Source of the DNA: Lactifluus volemus
Lineage: Eukaryota; Basidiomycota; Agaricomycetes; Russulales; Russulaceae
Direction: 5' to 3'
Length of the DNA: 58,159 nt
NCBI GenBank assembly: GCA_022376515.1
Contig: WTXI01000231.1
Coordinates: 1 to 58,159 of the forward strand
This document shows, in pieces, positions 11,053 to 23,026 of the stretch; within the stretch, counting starts at the first letter, position 1; each line of letters begins with the position of its first letter. The notes below the pieces were generated by a model. That model had not been told where the DNA came from, made no database searches, and saw only the letters and a list, made by a program, of their open reading frames with translations. A program made the translations under genes and the position numbers.

Positions 11053-13193
11053 TCAGGCTTCCGCTACAAGACCAGTAGTGTTGTCGACATGGACATCGCG
11101 AACACCTACAAAGGAAATTTGTTTCAGAATACTGCACCTAATCGGAGTAAGAAGACAGATTATACCCGACACGAATCCTGTCTGATCTTCGTTTGACAAG
11201 TCTTCCAGAGATTTTCCCTTGGTTTCCGGGATAAGCAGGGTGGAGAAAATTCCCGTCGCCATGAAGAAGGCTAAAATTTCGAGACTGTAGCGGACGGGTA
11301 TCAGGCACGATTTTTATAAAGGAAAGGATGGGGGAAGACATACATGTGATTAAGGAATTTGTTGGTGCCGCCAATATTTATCATCCGGGCGAAGCCGACC
11401 TGTGAAACGACGGCACCAAGCTTACCGCTTGCGGCGGAGATACCGTGCCCCGTGGACCGATATCGGGTGGGGAAAACCTCACCCGGCACAATGAAAGTAG
11501 TCGTGTTGGGGCCAAAGTTCTGGAAGAAGTTGGCGAGGCAGTATAGCACGACAAACCAGTTAGAGTCGCCCTTAGTTTTGGTTAACGCATGGAAACCAAA
11601 GCCTGACATAAAGAAGTTACAAAGCGAGGCCGAGACAATCTGTGAGAGCACATACCCATGATGACGAAAAGGCCAGTGAGGACAATGAAGCCCATCAGCT
11701 GTATCGGCTTACGTCCCCACGAGTCGATGAAAAGGAATGCAACCCAATAACCGGGGATAAGACCACCGACAGACAAGATGATGTTGCCAACGGAGATGTT
11801 GTGAAGAGTCTGATACACGCCAAGGGAGCCCTTCGAAACAGATGTGCCGAAACCAATGGTCGTAAGGACAATGGACGAATTCAGACCGAGACCATAGAAA
11901 GCGATCTGAATTCACACACGTCAGGGATAGTCCCCCCAAGAACATAACAAAATGACTTGCATCAAGAGCAAACCAGGAATACGCGGCACCAAAAAGGACC
12001 TTGAAGTTCTCCCATTTGCTAAAGAAGGCAACAAAGTCGCGGCGAGTGGCTTTGGGAGCGTCTACGCGCTGGACAACGGCATCGGGGTCGACATAGAAAC
12101 CTCCCGTCCTGATAACGTTATCGATGTCTTGAGTGGCCTGTTTGACATTGCGTTCGACATCCATGGTGAAACGAGGGGTTTCAGGAATGGTGAGCCGGAA
12201 GTAGAGGGCAATAACGCCGGGAATGCAGCCCAAACCGATAAGTAAACGCCAACAGTAATCGACGTGCTTGAGTACAGGAGCTGTGGTGAAGCTGTCATGG
12301 ATGATATGGTTCTTGAATGCGGACACGATGATGAGTGAGATAAGGGCGGCAGCTAGAGAACAAGGGTGTCGGGTTAGATTGGGTACGCTGCGGAAGGACG
12401 GACCGACGGACAGAACTGGCCCCAGCCTTGGAATGCGAAGACAGCGGTCATGAGACGGCCTCGGGTCCTCGTAGCAGCAAACTCAGAGGTGATGACAGCA
12501 CTCAATGGGTAGTCTCCGCCTATGCCTACGCCCATGATAAACCGCCAGACGATGAGAGCACCGATGATACCGACGGTGGGACCTTGCCCGCTGATTGCCT
12601 GACCGAATGTGCCAATGATGATAATCATGAGCTCAATACCGTCTGGAAAGCACAAGCACGAGTGAGGACGAGCTGGTCTGTAAATTGAAGTAGAGATCCC
12701 ACTTACACATGCGCTTACGCCCAACGACATCAGCCAGCCACCCAAACAGTAACTGACCAACGAGTGTACCAATCGGGGTGGCGACTTTGACGCCAAGACT
12801 TTGATTAGTGTTTAACGAGTGATTCTTGCCATATACGTATCCCAGCATTTGCGCGGCGATGTTGATGGCAAAAATGTCATATCTAGTTGTTATCCACTGG
12901 TTTAGGTGGTCGACAAAGAACAGAAAGCTCATGGATCGCTCACGCATCCGTGAAGAAGCCGACGCCAGCGACTATGCAAACCTTGAAGTGGAACCATCTG
13001 CAACGCAAAGAAAAGGGCTCGATAAAGGAAAGATGAATTAAAATATAAAAAAAACTAACGCGAATCCAGCGTTATCGACCTCGGCAAGAGCATGCCTTCT
13101 CTGTTCGTCTAGCTCGCGAGCGGCGATCCCATGGAGGTGGTGATCTCCGACAGAGCTATGAGGAGTGCCCTTTTCTGGGAGAGCTTCAGTCAT
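11053..13193 (-). CDS. PHO84: PHO84-type high-affinity H+/inorganic phosphate symporter (copy D)
   Basis: Intact member of the tandem array, predicted to import phosphate at the plasma membrane. Nine exons with consistent phase: 13060-13193, 12944-12997, 12707-12882, 12412-12642, 11961-12352, 11656-11905, 11344-11602, 11166-11284 and 11053-11105, giving 555 residues. The start is the ATG at 13193, followed by a hydrophilic N-terminus of about 45 residues. Motifs include [91 protein letters not shown] and [18 protein letters not shown]. Intron 5 (11906-11960) has a GC donor directly after the LD codons. No GT alternative keeps the frame. The last 60-nt intron (11106-11165) also stays open if retained, so the extreme C-terminus is less certain. 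The C-box at 14001 is a possible control site. Confidence 0.93.
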
Positions 13194-14073
13194 GGGATAG
13201 CGTGGATGGCTTTAGTACCCGATATATGAAGGGGATGAAGCATCACTCAATCGATGAGAACAGTTCTTATATCTTCTGAGATGTCAATACCAGAAAGACA
13301 TCAACTGGGGTTACATCGAACCACGGTCCCTCGCACGTTCGTAAATAAATTTCATTTCAAACGCCAAGTTGCTGGTTTCCACTCTCCCACCTCCACCTGA
13401 TATCTCTTTTGGCCCGAGATGAGATCGGCTCGTTTCAAGATCCGTCACAGGTAATCTCACTTCCCTCCTCTACTTTTGCAACATGGATACATCCGTTCCC
13501 AGTTTCAGAAATAGCCAATGACACCTCTCTCTGCCAATGCAGTCAAAATCAAGGTATAGAGATACGCAGTCTTCTTCCCACGCAGAATATTCCCAGGAAT
13601 CGGACCGACATCGAACCTGGAGCAAGCTCCACTTGTCACTGGTCCATTTTTTTTGGTGCCGAGATGTTGTGCGTACCTTGCGACTAGTCTAATGTCAATC
13701 AATTCTTCGGCATGAAAAAACCAGGATTTACTAAATACCCACGCACAAACAGGTACTGTTTGTAGCACACGGTGGGTCCTGTGGCACTGGAAGCAGACAG
13801 GTCAAACTAAATGACCACATGAACAATATGCCGGCCAACATTAGAGCCTGAGAGCGTCAGCTGGTGCTCACACTCCACGAATGAGCGGTGGTCCCTTGAA
13901 CTTGAAGACTATCCATTGTAAATCTTGATATACAAACGTGATGCGAAAAATAATAACAAATCCGCCAAAAAATGGCCGCCGCTGGCGCTGACACATGTCA
14001 CACGTGCTCTCGTTTTCAGAAATTGGACTTCCTGCCGCGGCTGCAATACGGTCTTTATTCGTCCGAGATATTC
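13194..14073. other. Divergent intergenic region between PHO84 copy D and the LYR gene
   Basis: This 880-bp stretch separates two divergent genes and must hold both promoters. A CACGTG E-box at 14001-14006 sits close to the LYR gene start. A pyrimidine-rich stretch lies near 13380-13400. No further gene recognised. Confidence 0.5.
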
Positions 14074-14518
14074 ATGGCTTCAACCAGACACCGTGTCCTC
14101 GCCCTTTACAAAGAGCTGCACCGTCTCGGTCGGGATTACCCGGATCCCAAGTGAGCAACCATGCCTCTTGGGAGTCGTACTGAACGGAGAGACTCACCTT
14201 AGTCTCAGTTACGATTTCAATGGCCGCATAAGACGCATGTTCGAAAGTTCGTTATCAGATTTTGAGGTTCACACCGGGGTTCTCATCATATCAGAGAACC
14301 GTGGTCTCACAGATTCCGCCAAGATTGAACAGGCGTTGCGCTTCGGGGAGTACATCAAGAATGGTACGCACCCGACCTCACTCGTATTTTTAAGTCACTC
14401 TTCCTAGATTTTTTCAAACCTCTCATTTCACATGCAAATGTCAGAAACACTCGCTCTATATTCTCTTCGCAAATACCGCTATCTGAAGCAGCGCTACGAC
14501 CACACAAGTGGTAACTGA
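14074..14518 (+). CDS. ETFRF1: LYR-motif mitochondrial protein, ETFRF1/LYRM5-type
   Basis: A small gene of four exons: 14074-14150, 14203-14246, 14295-14363 and 14445-14518, giving 87 residues, the same size as human LYRM5/ETFRF1. The N-terminus carries the LYR signature as LYKELHRLGRDYPDP, close to the LYRM5 form. The rest matches the family pattern: YDFNGRIRRMF, LTDSAKIEQALRFGEYI and SLRKYRYLKQRY. Known LYRM5 binds electron-transfer flavoprotein in the mitochondrial matrix and regulates its flavin; acyl-carrier-protein binding is common in LYR proteins. I chose the ATG at 14074 because it puts the LYR motif at the usual distance from the N-terminus. An in-frame upstream ATG at 13972 would add 34 residues. 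All phases agree. Confidence 0.88.
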
Positions 14519-15569
14519 AAGGAAAGAAGTTGCCGGCTCATCTCCCTTTCAGTTCTCCCGAGTCCCGCCGCAATCGGAACGAACACCCGTGCCTCGTGGG
14601 GTATCGGCGGTGTTGACGCTACCCCGTCGGTTCGTCGTAATACCTACCCGAGGTAAAACGTCGAGCAGTGTATTGGAAAAGATGAGGAAATCGATCCAGA
14701 GATCATTATCATCGCAAAAAGTGGTATCGTTTAGGGCAGGCACAAAATCTATAATCAGTCCTTCTTGCCCCTCATCGGGCGCCTCGGCCGATTACAATAG
14801 TTAGGGTGATAAAGAACGTGTGTGGGCCGTTCCAAATGGTTTAGTCGGATGCTCGTGCACGTTTGCGGTAGTTGGCGTCACAGCTCATTTACTAAAAAAA
14901 CTGGAAAACGAGAAAAAATAAATAAATTGGGAAACCCCTCGGACATTAGCGGTGCCGACTCACGTCCTTCTAACCGCATACAACACGCAGTTGATAGACA
15001 TCATCGCTTCTAATGGCGTACTGTATGGTTACGGTAGCAAACAGTATTCACCTGCTGCTAGGTTATTAGTGATTAGCGGGCGATAGCGACAAGGCCCGAG
15101 GCCGAGGCGGAGCACAGAGCTGACTAGTGAGAATTGGATACCCTCATCATTACCTCAGACCCTGCTGCGCTGCCACTTCTAGAAAACCAGCTTTTGAAAA
15201 GTTGTCGGACGATGTGACAAGTACACATCAGCCAGCGCCGAAGATAAGGCTGTCCGTGAGAAAAGAAAAGTTCCGGGAAACCGATCTACGATTGGCTTAA
15301 CCAACTTAATAAAAACGCAGACAGCCTGTTTTACCTGCTTTTCGATCGATAGGCGGATTTTCTTCGGTTCGGATCGGACTTTGCGGTTCGTCCGCACCGC
15401 GGTCATCATTCTACTGCAAGCAGTCGCTCCTCAGTTTCATTTGCGATATGAGCGCGCACGTATTGCCAAGGAGGTTTTAACCATTTATGTACGCCTCCCC
15501 TGCGACTCCCGACTCGAGCTAGTAGCCAATGGAATGATGCAAACGCCTTGACCCTTGAAAACGAGCCCG
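14519..15569. other. Intergenic region holding the second dispersed repeat
   Basis: No gene recognised between the LYR gene and the stop of CDC16. Positions 14779-14940 match 10340-10504. The remainder contains no coding signal that I can support. Confidence 0.5.
14779..14940. repeat. Dispersed repeat, copy 2
   Basis: Same orientation as the copy at 10340-10504, sharing the CTCGGCCGAT start, the TAGTCGGATGCTCGTGCAC core and the A-rich end before GGGAAACCCC. Small gaps separate the two copies, so the duplication is not recent. Confidence 0.7.
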
Positions 15570-18340
15570 TTATCCTAGGGTCATCCCGGCTTCGCCTTCC
15601 TGCATGTCCCCAAATGCCGCCCTCGTGGATGACTCGCCTTCCTTTTCCTTCTCCTTATCCCGCGCCGCCCTAATCTGTGCCTCGCGAGCCGCGTGCGCAC
15701 GCATCTTCCCAGCCCACTCCTCGCTCGGGCCGGCGTTCTCGAACCGCGGTAGCGGGCCACTCTCGGCACTCGCTTCGAGCGCGAGGTTAAGCAGTTCGAG
15801 CACGTGCGCGTTGATTGGGTTGATTGACAGGGCCTGTAAATCAAACGCCCGATGCGCCGGCTGAATCAGCGCCGGCACCCGTCATAGTCCAAAAGGAGAT
15901 AATAGGCAGGCGCCAAAGAAAAGTCAGGGAAGAGTTGGGGCGTACTGTACCTACCTCGTGATATTTGACAATGGCATCGTCTAATCGGTCCATCAGGTGA
16001 TACACAAGACCTAAGAAGCCCAGGGCGGGAGCACTGCGAGAGTCGATCTCCAATACCTTGACGTACGCATCCCGTGCCTCGGCGAGCCGGCCAAGCTTCC
16101 GTAGGCTCGTGCCAAGATTGAGCCATGTCGTCGCCCAGGAGGCTTGCGAGGTCTGCGTGACCTGCGCAATCTCAAGCGCGGAACGAAACTTATCTGCCGC
16201 GTCGGCATACCTGTGTACGTCTTTCCGGTCAGACTCAACCAAGCGAGATGGTGAGCAGGAAGCACCATCCGTGGTTGAATGCCAACACGCCACACTCATT
16301 GATCAGCAGCGGGTCACCATCGCACATGGCGTTGGCCGCCTTGAGAGATTCGTCAGCTTGTGCATAATTTGAGAGTACAATGTGTTCCATCCCGATGAAC
16401 ATCAATGGCAGATGGGAGCTGAGGCCATTCTCGAATCAGTTGGAGATTAAAATAAAATAAAACTCACCCAGTGAACATGCGCGCACATGTTGAATACGCT
16501 GTCACTGCATGATCGTGCTCGCCTTCAAACGCAAATGTATGCGCAAAGGCAATCCATGCTGGCCCAAATCGCGGATCCATTAGAGAAGTCTTACTGCCGA
16601 AGAATTAGCCTGGCATTGGCGCCGAGAAGCAGAGCCCACCTGAAATAGGTGCGAGCGTCGGACCACTTCTTCTGCGTCAGGTACCATACTCCAACCGCAT
16701 ACCAGCTCGTCGCAGATTCTGGTTCGCGGTCAACAAGCTCATGCGCGAGTATGAAGAGCTTCGAGTGTAAATGGGGTAGATGGTGCATACAGGCAATATG
16801 TAAAGGCATTGTGGCTGTGTGCACCGCTACCAAGCCTAATATTCTGCAGCAACATAAGAGCACTATTGCCCACAGCGCAACAGAAGAGCTCGTACCGCGA
16901 AGTGATAGCGTAACAGTCCGACCAACGAAACTGCGCATACAATGCATCGGCAAAGGAATACAACACATCAGGGTTGTCGGACAGGCCAAACTCTTCCACT
17001 AATCGCCTCCGTGTAAGTGCGTGCTCCTCTGCATGCTTGTACTTTCGTAGTCGCGACGTGTAGATGAGACACACAAACTCGGCATCTTCTGGCGTCTGTT
17101 CCTTATATGCAAGTGATTGCACAAACTCCCATTCTGCAGAAAGAAATTAGGGTAACCGTGCATACTTGAAGAGCAAAGGTGGCGTACCTTCATTGAGTGT
17201 CATCATCTCGCCGCCTACGAGCTGCTCGAACGCGTCATAACACTTGACATCTAGTGCGAGAGCCTCCATAAAACAGGCTTTCGCTTGGTCCCCGCGGTTG
17301 AGCTTTAACATCAAAAGACCACGCAGGTTGCACATCGAAGCTTCGACCTGGCATTTTACATGAACGCCGTCAACAGTGCATAACCAAGGGCTCTTCGTTA
17401 CCTTGATCCCACCGTCAGTATTGGGCACCGCGGGCCCACTACGTCCTAGTAATCGGTCAGTGCGTAGAGACTGAATTGGGGGGAAAAACATAGACGTACC
17501 AGAATAACGAAACGGATTGGCTTCGCCGAGCATCTCAGTCGCTTCGGCCCACTTTCCCTGCCTGACGAGACATTGGGCAGCGAGATAGCGGCAGACGACA
17601 CTCATGTCTACGAGACGCGACACACCCTCCTGCTGTTCTGCCGCGACATCAACCATGGCAGCAGGGCCGACGGGGAGACGAGGCGGAAAGTCGGGTTCGC
17701 GCGCCTTGCCCTTCAGGTCAAAGGGGACGACTGGAGGTTTTGTGGAGAAAGGGCGCGTGAGAAGGCGCTCTGCACGCGAGTAACGATGTGTCATAAAGTA
17801 CGTTTGGGCGAGCCAAAAGGCGTCGTTCGGATCGTCTATGTATGCGTGAAAGGAAGGTGATAAGACGGATGGGAGAGAAACCGGGGACGTACTAGTCCAA
17901 GAAAGAACCTTGTCCCCCCAAAACGCGGCAGTGTCATATAGATGTTGCATGAGGGCATCATGGCGCCAAAGTCGCATGCGGTCAACCATGCCCCACTCAA
18001 TGTCCTCGTCGGGTTCATCGCCCGAATCCTGGAAGACATCCGTGTTGTCGATAGCTAGTGGGTGTCTGCCAGTACTTCCTTTTGTGCGGCGCTGTGCGCG
18101 AGGAGATGACCGTAGGGGAGAGGACGGTAGAACTGAACGATTTGGGTCGAGAGCGAGGGGATGTGGGTGTAAGGGGTTACCACCGACGAAAGAGTTGACC
18201 AAAGATTGTGGACCAAAAGAAAACGAGGAATTAATGGATGCGCGTGGATGATGGTAGGTAGGTCCCGAGGGGGAAGGAATGTAAGGCAGTTGGGGAATGT
18301 TCGCGTTGAATGGGGAACCAGGTGGTGGTGTGGAAGTCAT
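15570..18340 (-). CDS. CDC16: Anaphase-promoting complex subunit CDC16/APC6 (TPR protein)
   Basis: Core TPR subunit of the APC/C ubiquitin ligase that drives anaphase and mitotic exit. Nine exons in phase: 17893-18340, 17500-17835, 17188-17445, 16896-17133, 16640-16843, 16468-16593, 16266-16418, 15955-16210 and 15570-15860, giving 769 residues. After a Pro/Ser-rich N-terminus of about 120 residues comes the family start MRLWRHDALMQHLYDTAAFW, then GDKVLSWT and DPNDAFWLAQTYF, followed by tandem TPR units (for example HELVDREPESATSWYAVG, MDPRFGPAWIAFAHTF and TWLNLGTSLRKLGRLAEA). The C-terminus is charged and likely disordered. Several introns keep the frame open if retained, which hides the true splicing. 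The ATG at 18340 was chosen over one 75 bp upstream because the conserved part fits either and the shorter form begins a typical disordered leader. Confidence 0.92.
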
Positions 18341-18997
18341 GGTTTGCAGGTCGCGCTCTGACTGAACTGATGGTAAGTGCTTGAGACGCGTCGTCGCGTG
18401 GCAGTCACGAGCCAATCAATGATCATGTTACATATCGATCTTCATCATTTCCCACGTAACTCATGCGTAAAAATAGAGGTGGCACGTTAACAATACCTGG
18501 TAGCTAATTGTATGTACAAAATAGACTTTAGTGGAATGGGGACGTGCGCTTCTTGGAGGAAGGTGTTATCGCCGACCTCTCAAAACTCCCTAGACGAGGG
18601 GTAGATTCACCTGAGGTCGTATCACCACCTGCAGACTGACCAAAAAAAAGTCAGCAGCGAAATGGCTTGCAACAGCGAGTCGGCCGTGCTCGACATGACC
18701 TCGGTTGCGTGTATGCGACATGTACAACCCAGACATTTGGCAGAGAGCATCAGCACCCGATGGGTTTACAGGAACCATCCTATAATAGTAGGGTTACATA
18801 CATAGATAAATGCGCGAACGCCACAGGACCGTTAGTTGGAGGCAGCAGAGCTCTCCACCGAACGTACCGTCCCTGTGGGCCAGTGAGCCCAACTTGGGCC
18901 AAACAGAACTTGGTAAGCGAGGCAAACGACCCAGTCACGGTCCGTTTCGCGCTACGTGTCCTTGTCCAACCGTTCCAAGCTTTTCATCTATCTAATC

Positions 18998-19290
18998 ATG
19001 GTACTTGGAAAGCTTGCCCATTATGCCTTCGATGCAATCCTTTTGTCTACCGTCGTAGCTGGCGTCAAGCGTTCTACCGGTTTTGCGTGCGTGTCATATC
19101 TTTTTCTGTTGGCCTGCCGAGCTCTCTCTCACCTCCATCTTTTCCGTGTAGTCCCGACACAGAGACCATCTCCAATCCTACCATCCGGTCACTGACCGAA
19201 CAATATCTAGGCTTTGGGGAAATGGTTTTCAACACACTACAAGGGACAGTCGTTAGCAGTCCATATTTCAAGCGCAGTGAACGGCCCTAA
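18998..19290 (+). CDS. ATG44: Mitofissin Atg44 (DUF1748 family small mitochondrial protein)
   Basis: Two exons, 18998-19086 and 19152-19290, encode 75 residues, the usual size for the DUF1748 family. The N-terminus MVLGKLAHYAFDAILLSTVV is the family hallmark, followed by AGVKRSTGF and, after the intron, TIRSLTEQYLGFGEMVFNTL. Characterised family members (Atg44, mitofissin) act in the mitochondrial intermembrane space, where they bind lipid membrane and promote mitochondrial fission needed for mitophagy. The gene is divergent from CDC16 (657 bp apart) and 191 bp upstream of RAD51D on the same strand. Gene identity rests on sequence recognition; function is by family. Confidence 0.88.
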
Positions 19291-19481
19291 GGGGTTTTAG
19301 ATGCACGACGGGGGAGGTGTACACCGGGCTATTTACCAGCTTTCTGAATTGTGTGTATTTATGAAGACTACCAGCTACGCTAGTCTGGTAGTCGTGAGTA
19401 ATTTCTGTGCATGTGGATTCATTCCGTCTGTTCTCGTCCCGCCGGCTCTCTCATTTCTGAAAGTTACATCCGGCGGCCACT

Positions 19482-21040
19482 ATGAATGTCACTCCACCAC
19501 TGTTATCCACCATCACTCCGCCTCTCCCTGAGACCCTCGTCGCAAATCTCACCGTACTCAACATCCACACGGTCCCTGATCTTATCTTCATCCCACCCTC
19601 CGAGCTTTTAAGGAGGCTCCCCAAAGGTAGTATCACCTTTACAGAGCTCACTCGCCACATCGCGCACGTCACGCAGGCCTTTGCGGGTCCAGTTATTACG
19701 GGCGATAAGTTGATCGAAGAACTAGACGCACTTGCACAGTTTGAATCTGTCAGTAGCGGCTTGCCGGCTCTCGACGGGTTGGTGGGTGGTACATTCGGTG
19801 GTGCATCAGGTGGTTGCGTCATTGAGATTTGCGGACCTAGAGCCAGTGGGAAGACAGTACGTAAAACTGGTTTCTCCCCCGCCTCCTCTTCGTTTCATCA
19901 ACGACGACGGCGAGGACAAGAATTTTAACGTTTTATGAATCCAGGTACTTGCGCTACACATCATCCTGTATCACCTAGACGCGCATCAGACCGACGCCGC
20001 GCTCTGGCTTGACACCACGGGCGACCTCACACCTGCGCGCCTTGCCACGCTCACATCCCATTCGCGTAACGGACCAGTCCGTCTCTCCACACCCACCCTC
20101 TCCCCCCCTGAGCCTCAAAAAGCTGACCGACGCGTGACATCTAGACAACGCGTAAAGAATCCCTGACGCGATTGAACATCGCAACGGCATTCGATACTGC
20201 AACAGCAGCACGCACCATCGAAGCCCTCGACACCACAAGTGGCAATAACAAACCCCCACAACCGCGATTCCGTATCGTGGTGGTGGACACGGTAACGGTG
20301 CTGCTGGGGCCTCAGCTGAGCGGCCTATCTTCACAAGGTAAAAATCTACTCACTCTCCCCTCCCCCACCTTCCCCTTCAGGCAGTTGCGCGCAAAAGTGT
20401 GTTCAGGCGGTCAACTGACAAAAAGCTATCACGGCGATTTTGAACTATATAGGACATGCAGAAATGACGATGTTCATGCGCCTCCTCCGCGAGGCAGCCC
20501 AAAAGCACGGATTGTGCATCCTCGTACGTCTTTCTCTGTCTATCTTACGCTTCTCCTTCCTTTCCAGATCCCCCCCCCAAATGCCGCCAATCCTGCTGAC
20601 GAAGCGAGCATTCTCGCTCAATATATAGGTTCTGAACGACGCTACAGCAGCTAGACGCCCAGCGCTCGGAGCGTCTTTTACCTTTATGACCGATGCGACG
20701 CTCTGGCTTGCTCACGTACCGGGGCCAGACCGCGAGCTGCGGACAGTGGAGGTACTTCGCTCGCGCATATCGGTAACGACACCTTTTATTCCCTTTCTCT
20801 TCTTGTGCACATCTTGCTGATGGCGTTTGTGTGTGTGTGTCGCTGCCAAGGCCATGGGATCGTGTTGCGCGTTTCGGATACGGAACGGAAGGGTGCTGGA
20901 AGCTTAGTTAACATCACATGCTTTTGCTGATCCTTTAGTTCATCACCGACGTTCTTGGTGGCGAGCGGTCCACAGTCCGTGCGCTACGCATCGCCTATGG
21001 AGAGTTGACTCCAGGTGCCATTTTGCGATCATGTGAGTGA
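19482..21040 (+). CDS. RAD51D: RAD51D-like recombination ATPase (RAD51 paralogue)
   Basis: RAD51 paralogue expected to act in homologous recombination and replication-fork repair. Six exons: 19482-19856, 19945-20065, 20158-20337, 20453-20523, 20629-20772 and 20939-21040, giving 330 residues against 328 in human RAD51D. Walker A is GPRASGKT at about residue 118, split from the rest by an intron right after the Thr codon. Walker B lies in RIVVVDTVTVLLGPQLSG. The segment RLNIATAFDTATAARTIEAL matches the HAFD region of RAD51D, and RRPALGASFTFMTDATLWL matches the C-terminal beta-strand block. The N-terminal helical domain (TVPDLIFIPPSELLRRL) is also typical. Exon 3 was placed with an AAAG acceptor because the nearer one gives a stop. 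Confidence 0.9.
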
Positions 21041-21269
21041 AGGAGGTGTATTCGTAGCCGCCATGATTTTGCCCAACGTCTTCTACATGTTTTGATAACT
21101 GATGTTCCCTACACGTAATACATAATCGTTAAGAATACATAAAAACGAGTACAGTACATCAGAGATCCAATGTTTCAAACCAGGCTTAGCATCCCCACGC
21201 AGTAGAAAAAAGGATTATCAAGGACGGTGATGTCTAGTCGTAACAATAGACGACCCGACGAGATCCGTA

Positions 21270-22495
21270 CTATCTCTTCCGTTTCTTCGTGCGCTCTGGC
21301 CCGGAGTTATCAATACCCCCAGCCACCCCCTTTGAAATACAATCGGAGCAGTACCACACCTCCGGGAGAGGCGGTTTAAGGTTGACGCATGGGAGATGGA
21401 ACTAATCGTGCACTGTCAGTAGCTCAAAAGGATGAACAGGTATCAATAAACTTGCCCATTGATATGCACACTCCGAGTTGTCACATGCAACCATCTGGTG
21501 ATAGTAAGTTAGTAATACAGGATAACATGATGACGTGTGGCACACACCTCTCCGTAGGACATCTTCTGGCAGAAACAGTAGAGCGTCTTGTCCTCGTTGT
21601 CTTCATCCTCGTCTCCGTTTCCTTCTTCTACATCATCCTCACCCTCCGCGTCTTCATCCGGTCCAGGGGGTTCCGGTTCCGGTTGTGGTTGACGCCCACG
21701 CGCAGGTGAAGCGCGATGTAACTGTTGCTGTGCAAGTCGCGTACGCTGCGGAAGGACGGGGACGCTGGTCGGGGCAGGACTTGGTAGCTTGATAGATGTA
21801 GAAGAAACGGTCGCCGCGACCTTTCTCTCTATGTAAAGCATGAATGTCAACTTCCAGAGTAGAAAAGAGTTGAAACGCCTACTCTTCAGTGCAGGAGCCT
21901 GCGCTACAGATATGGCTGGCGGCGTGGGAGTGGGAACTGGGGAGGCATCGGCAATAGCGAGGCGGAGGCTTTCGTTGATCTCTTGCACAGGATGGCGACT
22001 CGTCGAGACAAAGGCGGGCTGGCCGGGGTCCTCGCCTTGCAAGATGAGCACCCTACGCAAGTCGTAGTCGAGGCGGGTCCGTGCGCGTTGAATAAGAACG
22101 CCGAGTCGCTCTGCAAGTTTAATCTTCTCTTGCGCAAGCTTGTCTACTTCTGCATAGCTCTGGTCCATTTTTGGCACGGACATTTCATCCTTCAAGCTCA
22201 AAGGCGCGCCGTTACTGCGCACAGCATGCCGGATATACCTAGAAGTCACTTTCGCAATCTCTTGCAGGAGCTCTGAAGTTTACAGTGAGTACAACGTTAA
22301 AGGAAAGAAATTGGCCATGCATGCTTGCCTTGAGATTTAGTCTCCTTGTGCTTGATCTCGACAAGCAGGTGTTGGACTTCGGAAGGAAGGTTGTCAAGCG
22401 CTGAGTCGGATGGGTTATTTGATACATACCGCGGAGTGTCAAGAAAGATACATACTGTTTATGTAGTCCATGGTGACAGCTGCTGCTTCCTCCAT
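21270..22495 (-). CDS. ING-family chromatin reader (Yng2/Png-type) with PHD finger
   Basis: Histone H3K4me3 reader subunit of a histone acetyltransferase or deacetylase complex, acting in the nucleus. Six exons: 22456-22495, 22329-22400, 21883-22272, 21548-21828, 21456-21494 and 21270-21401, giving 317 residues. The N-terminal ING domain reads YINTLDNLPSEVQHLL. A helical region follows, then a basic KKRK, an acidic EDE-rich linker and the PHD finger (CFCQKMSYGE, then MVACDNSECAYQW, then FHLPCVNL and VWYCSDC), with the Cys4-His-Cys3 ligands in place. The C-terminus is KKRKR. Introns 2 (22273-22328) and 5 (21402-21455) use GC donors (AAG/GCAAGC and TGG/GCAAGT). No GT alternative preserves the frame or the PHD ligands. 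The 54-nt intron 21829-21882 keeps the frame open if unspliced. The stop lies 229 bp from that of RAD51D, so the two genes converge. Confidence 0.92.
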
Positions 22496-23026
22496 GACTT
22501 GCCTATCGCAATCCGAGACAAGTTGAAATAGTCGGAGGACAAAGGTGAAGTGAAAGCTTGAAAGAGCTCGCTGTCGCTAGTCGCTGACGAATCATACCTG
22601 ACTCTCACGTGATTACACCGGTGTAACTACGTTGTAAGTTACAATTTGTCTTCGTCGTCTTTGTGATTGATGATCAACATGGACATAGACAATCGGTAGT
22701 GACATAGGATGAATTTCTTTGACCCGGCAATGTGAACGTGCGATGAAAATATTCAGCTGAAATCTCGCATGACAAATACAGGTAATGCGGCAGCGTGTCC
22801 CGTGAAGGCCAGTAATCTGTTTCTTCACGGGACATGATTATGAGTGGGCAGCCCGGGCCAGTTGGGCTTGCAGCCCATCATACGGCTCGTAAATCTCATA
22901 TAAGTCCTTTGTCTTAGCGGCGGTAACGATCATGATATCAGCGCTGGTATTCGACTCTCGAGGTTAGGTACTAAGGTAACAAGCGTAACATGATCGTCTA
23001 TACGAAATGGACCAGACATACGAATG
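22496..23026. other. Intergenic region upstream of the ING gene
   Basis: About 530 bp with no gene recognised. It must hold the ING promoter and the 3' end of the next minus-strand gene. Confidence 0.4.

Noticed and set aside
11952..12245. Plus-strand frame opposite PHO84 copy D
   Set aside because: Antisense shadow of a well-supported transporter exon.
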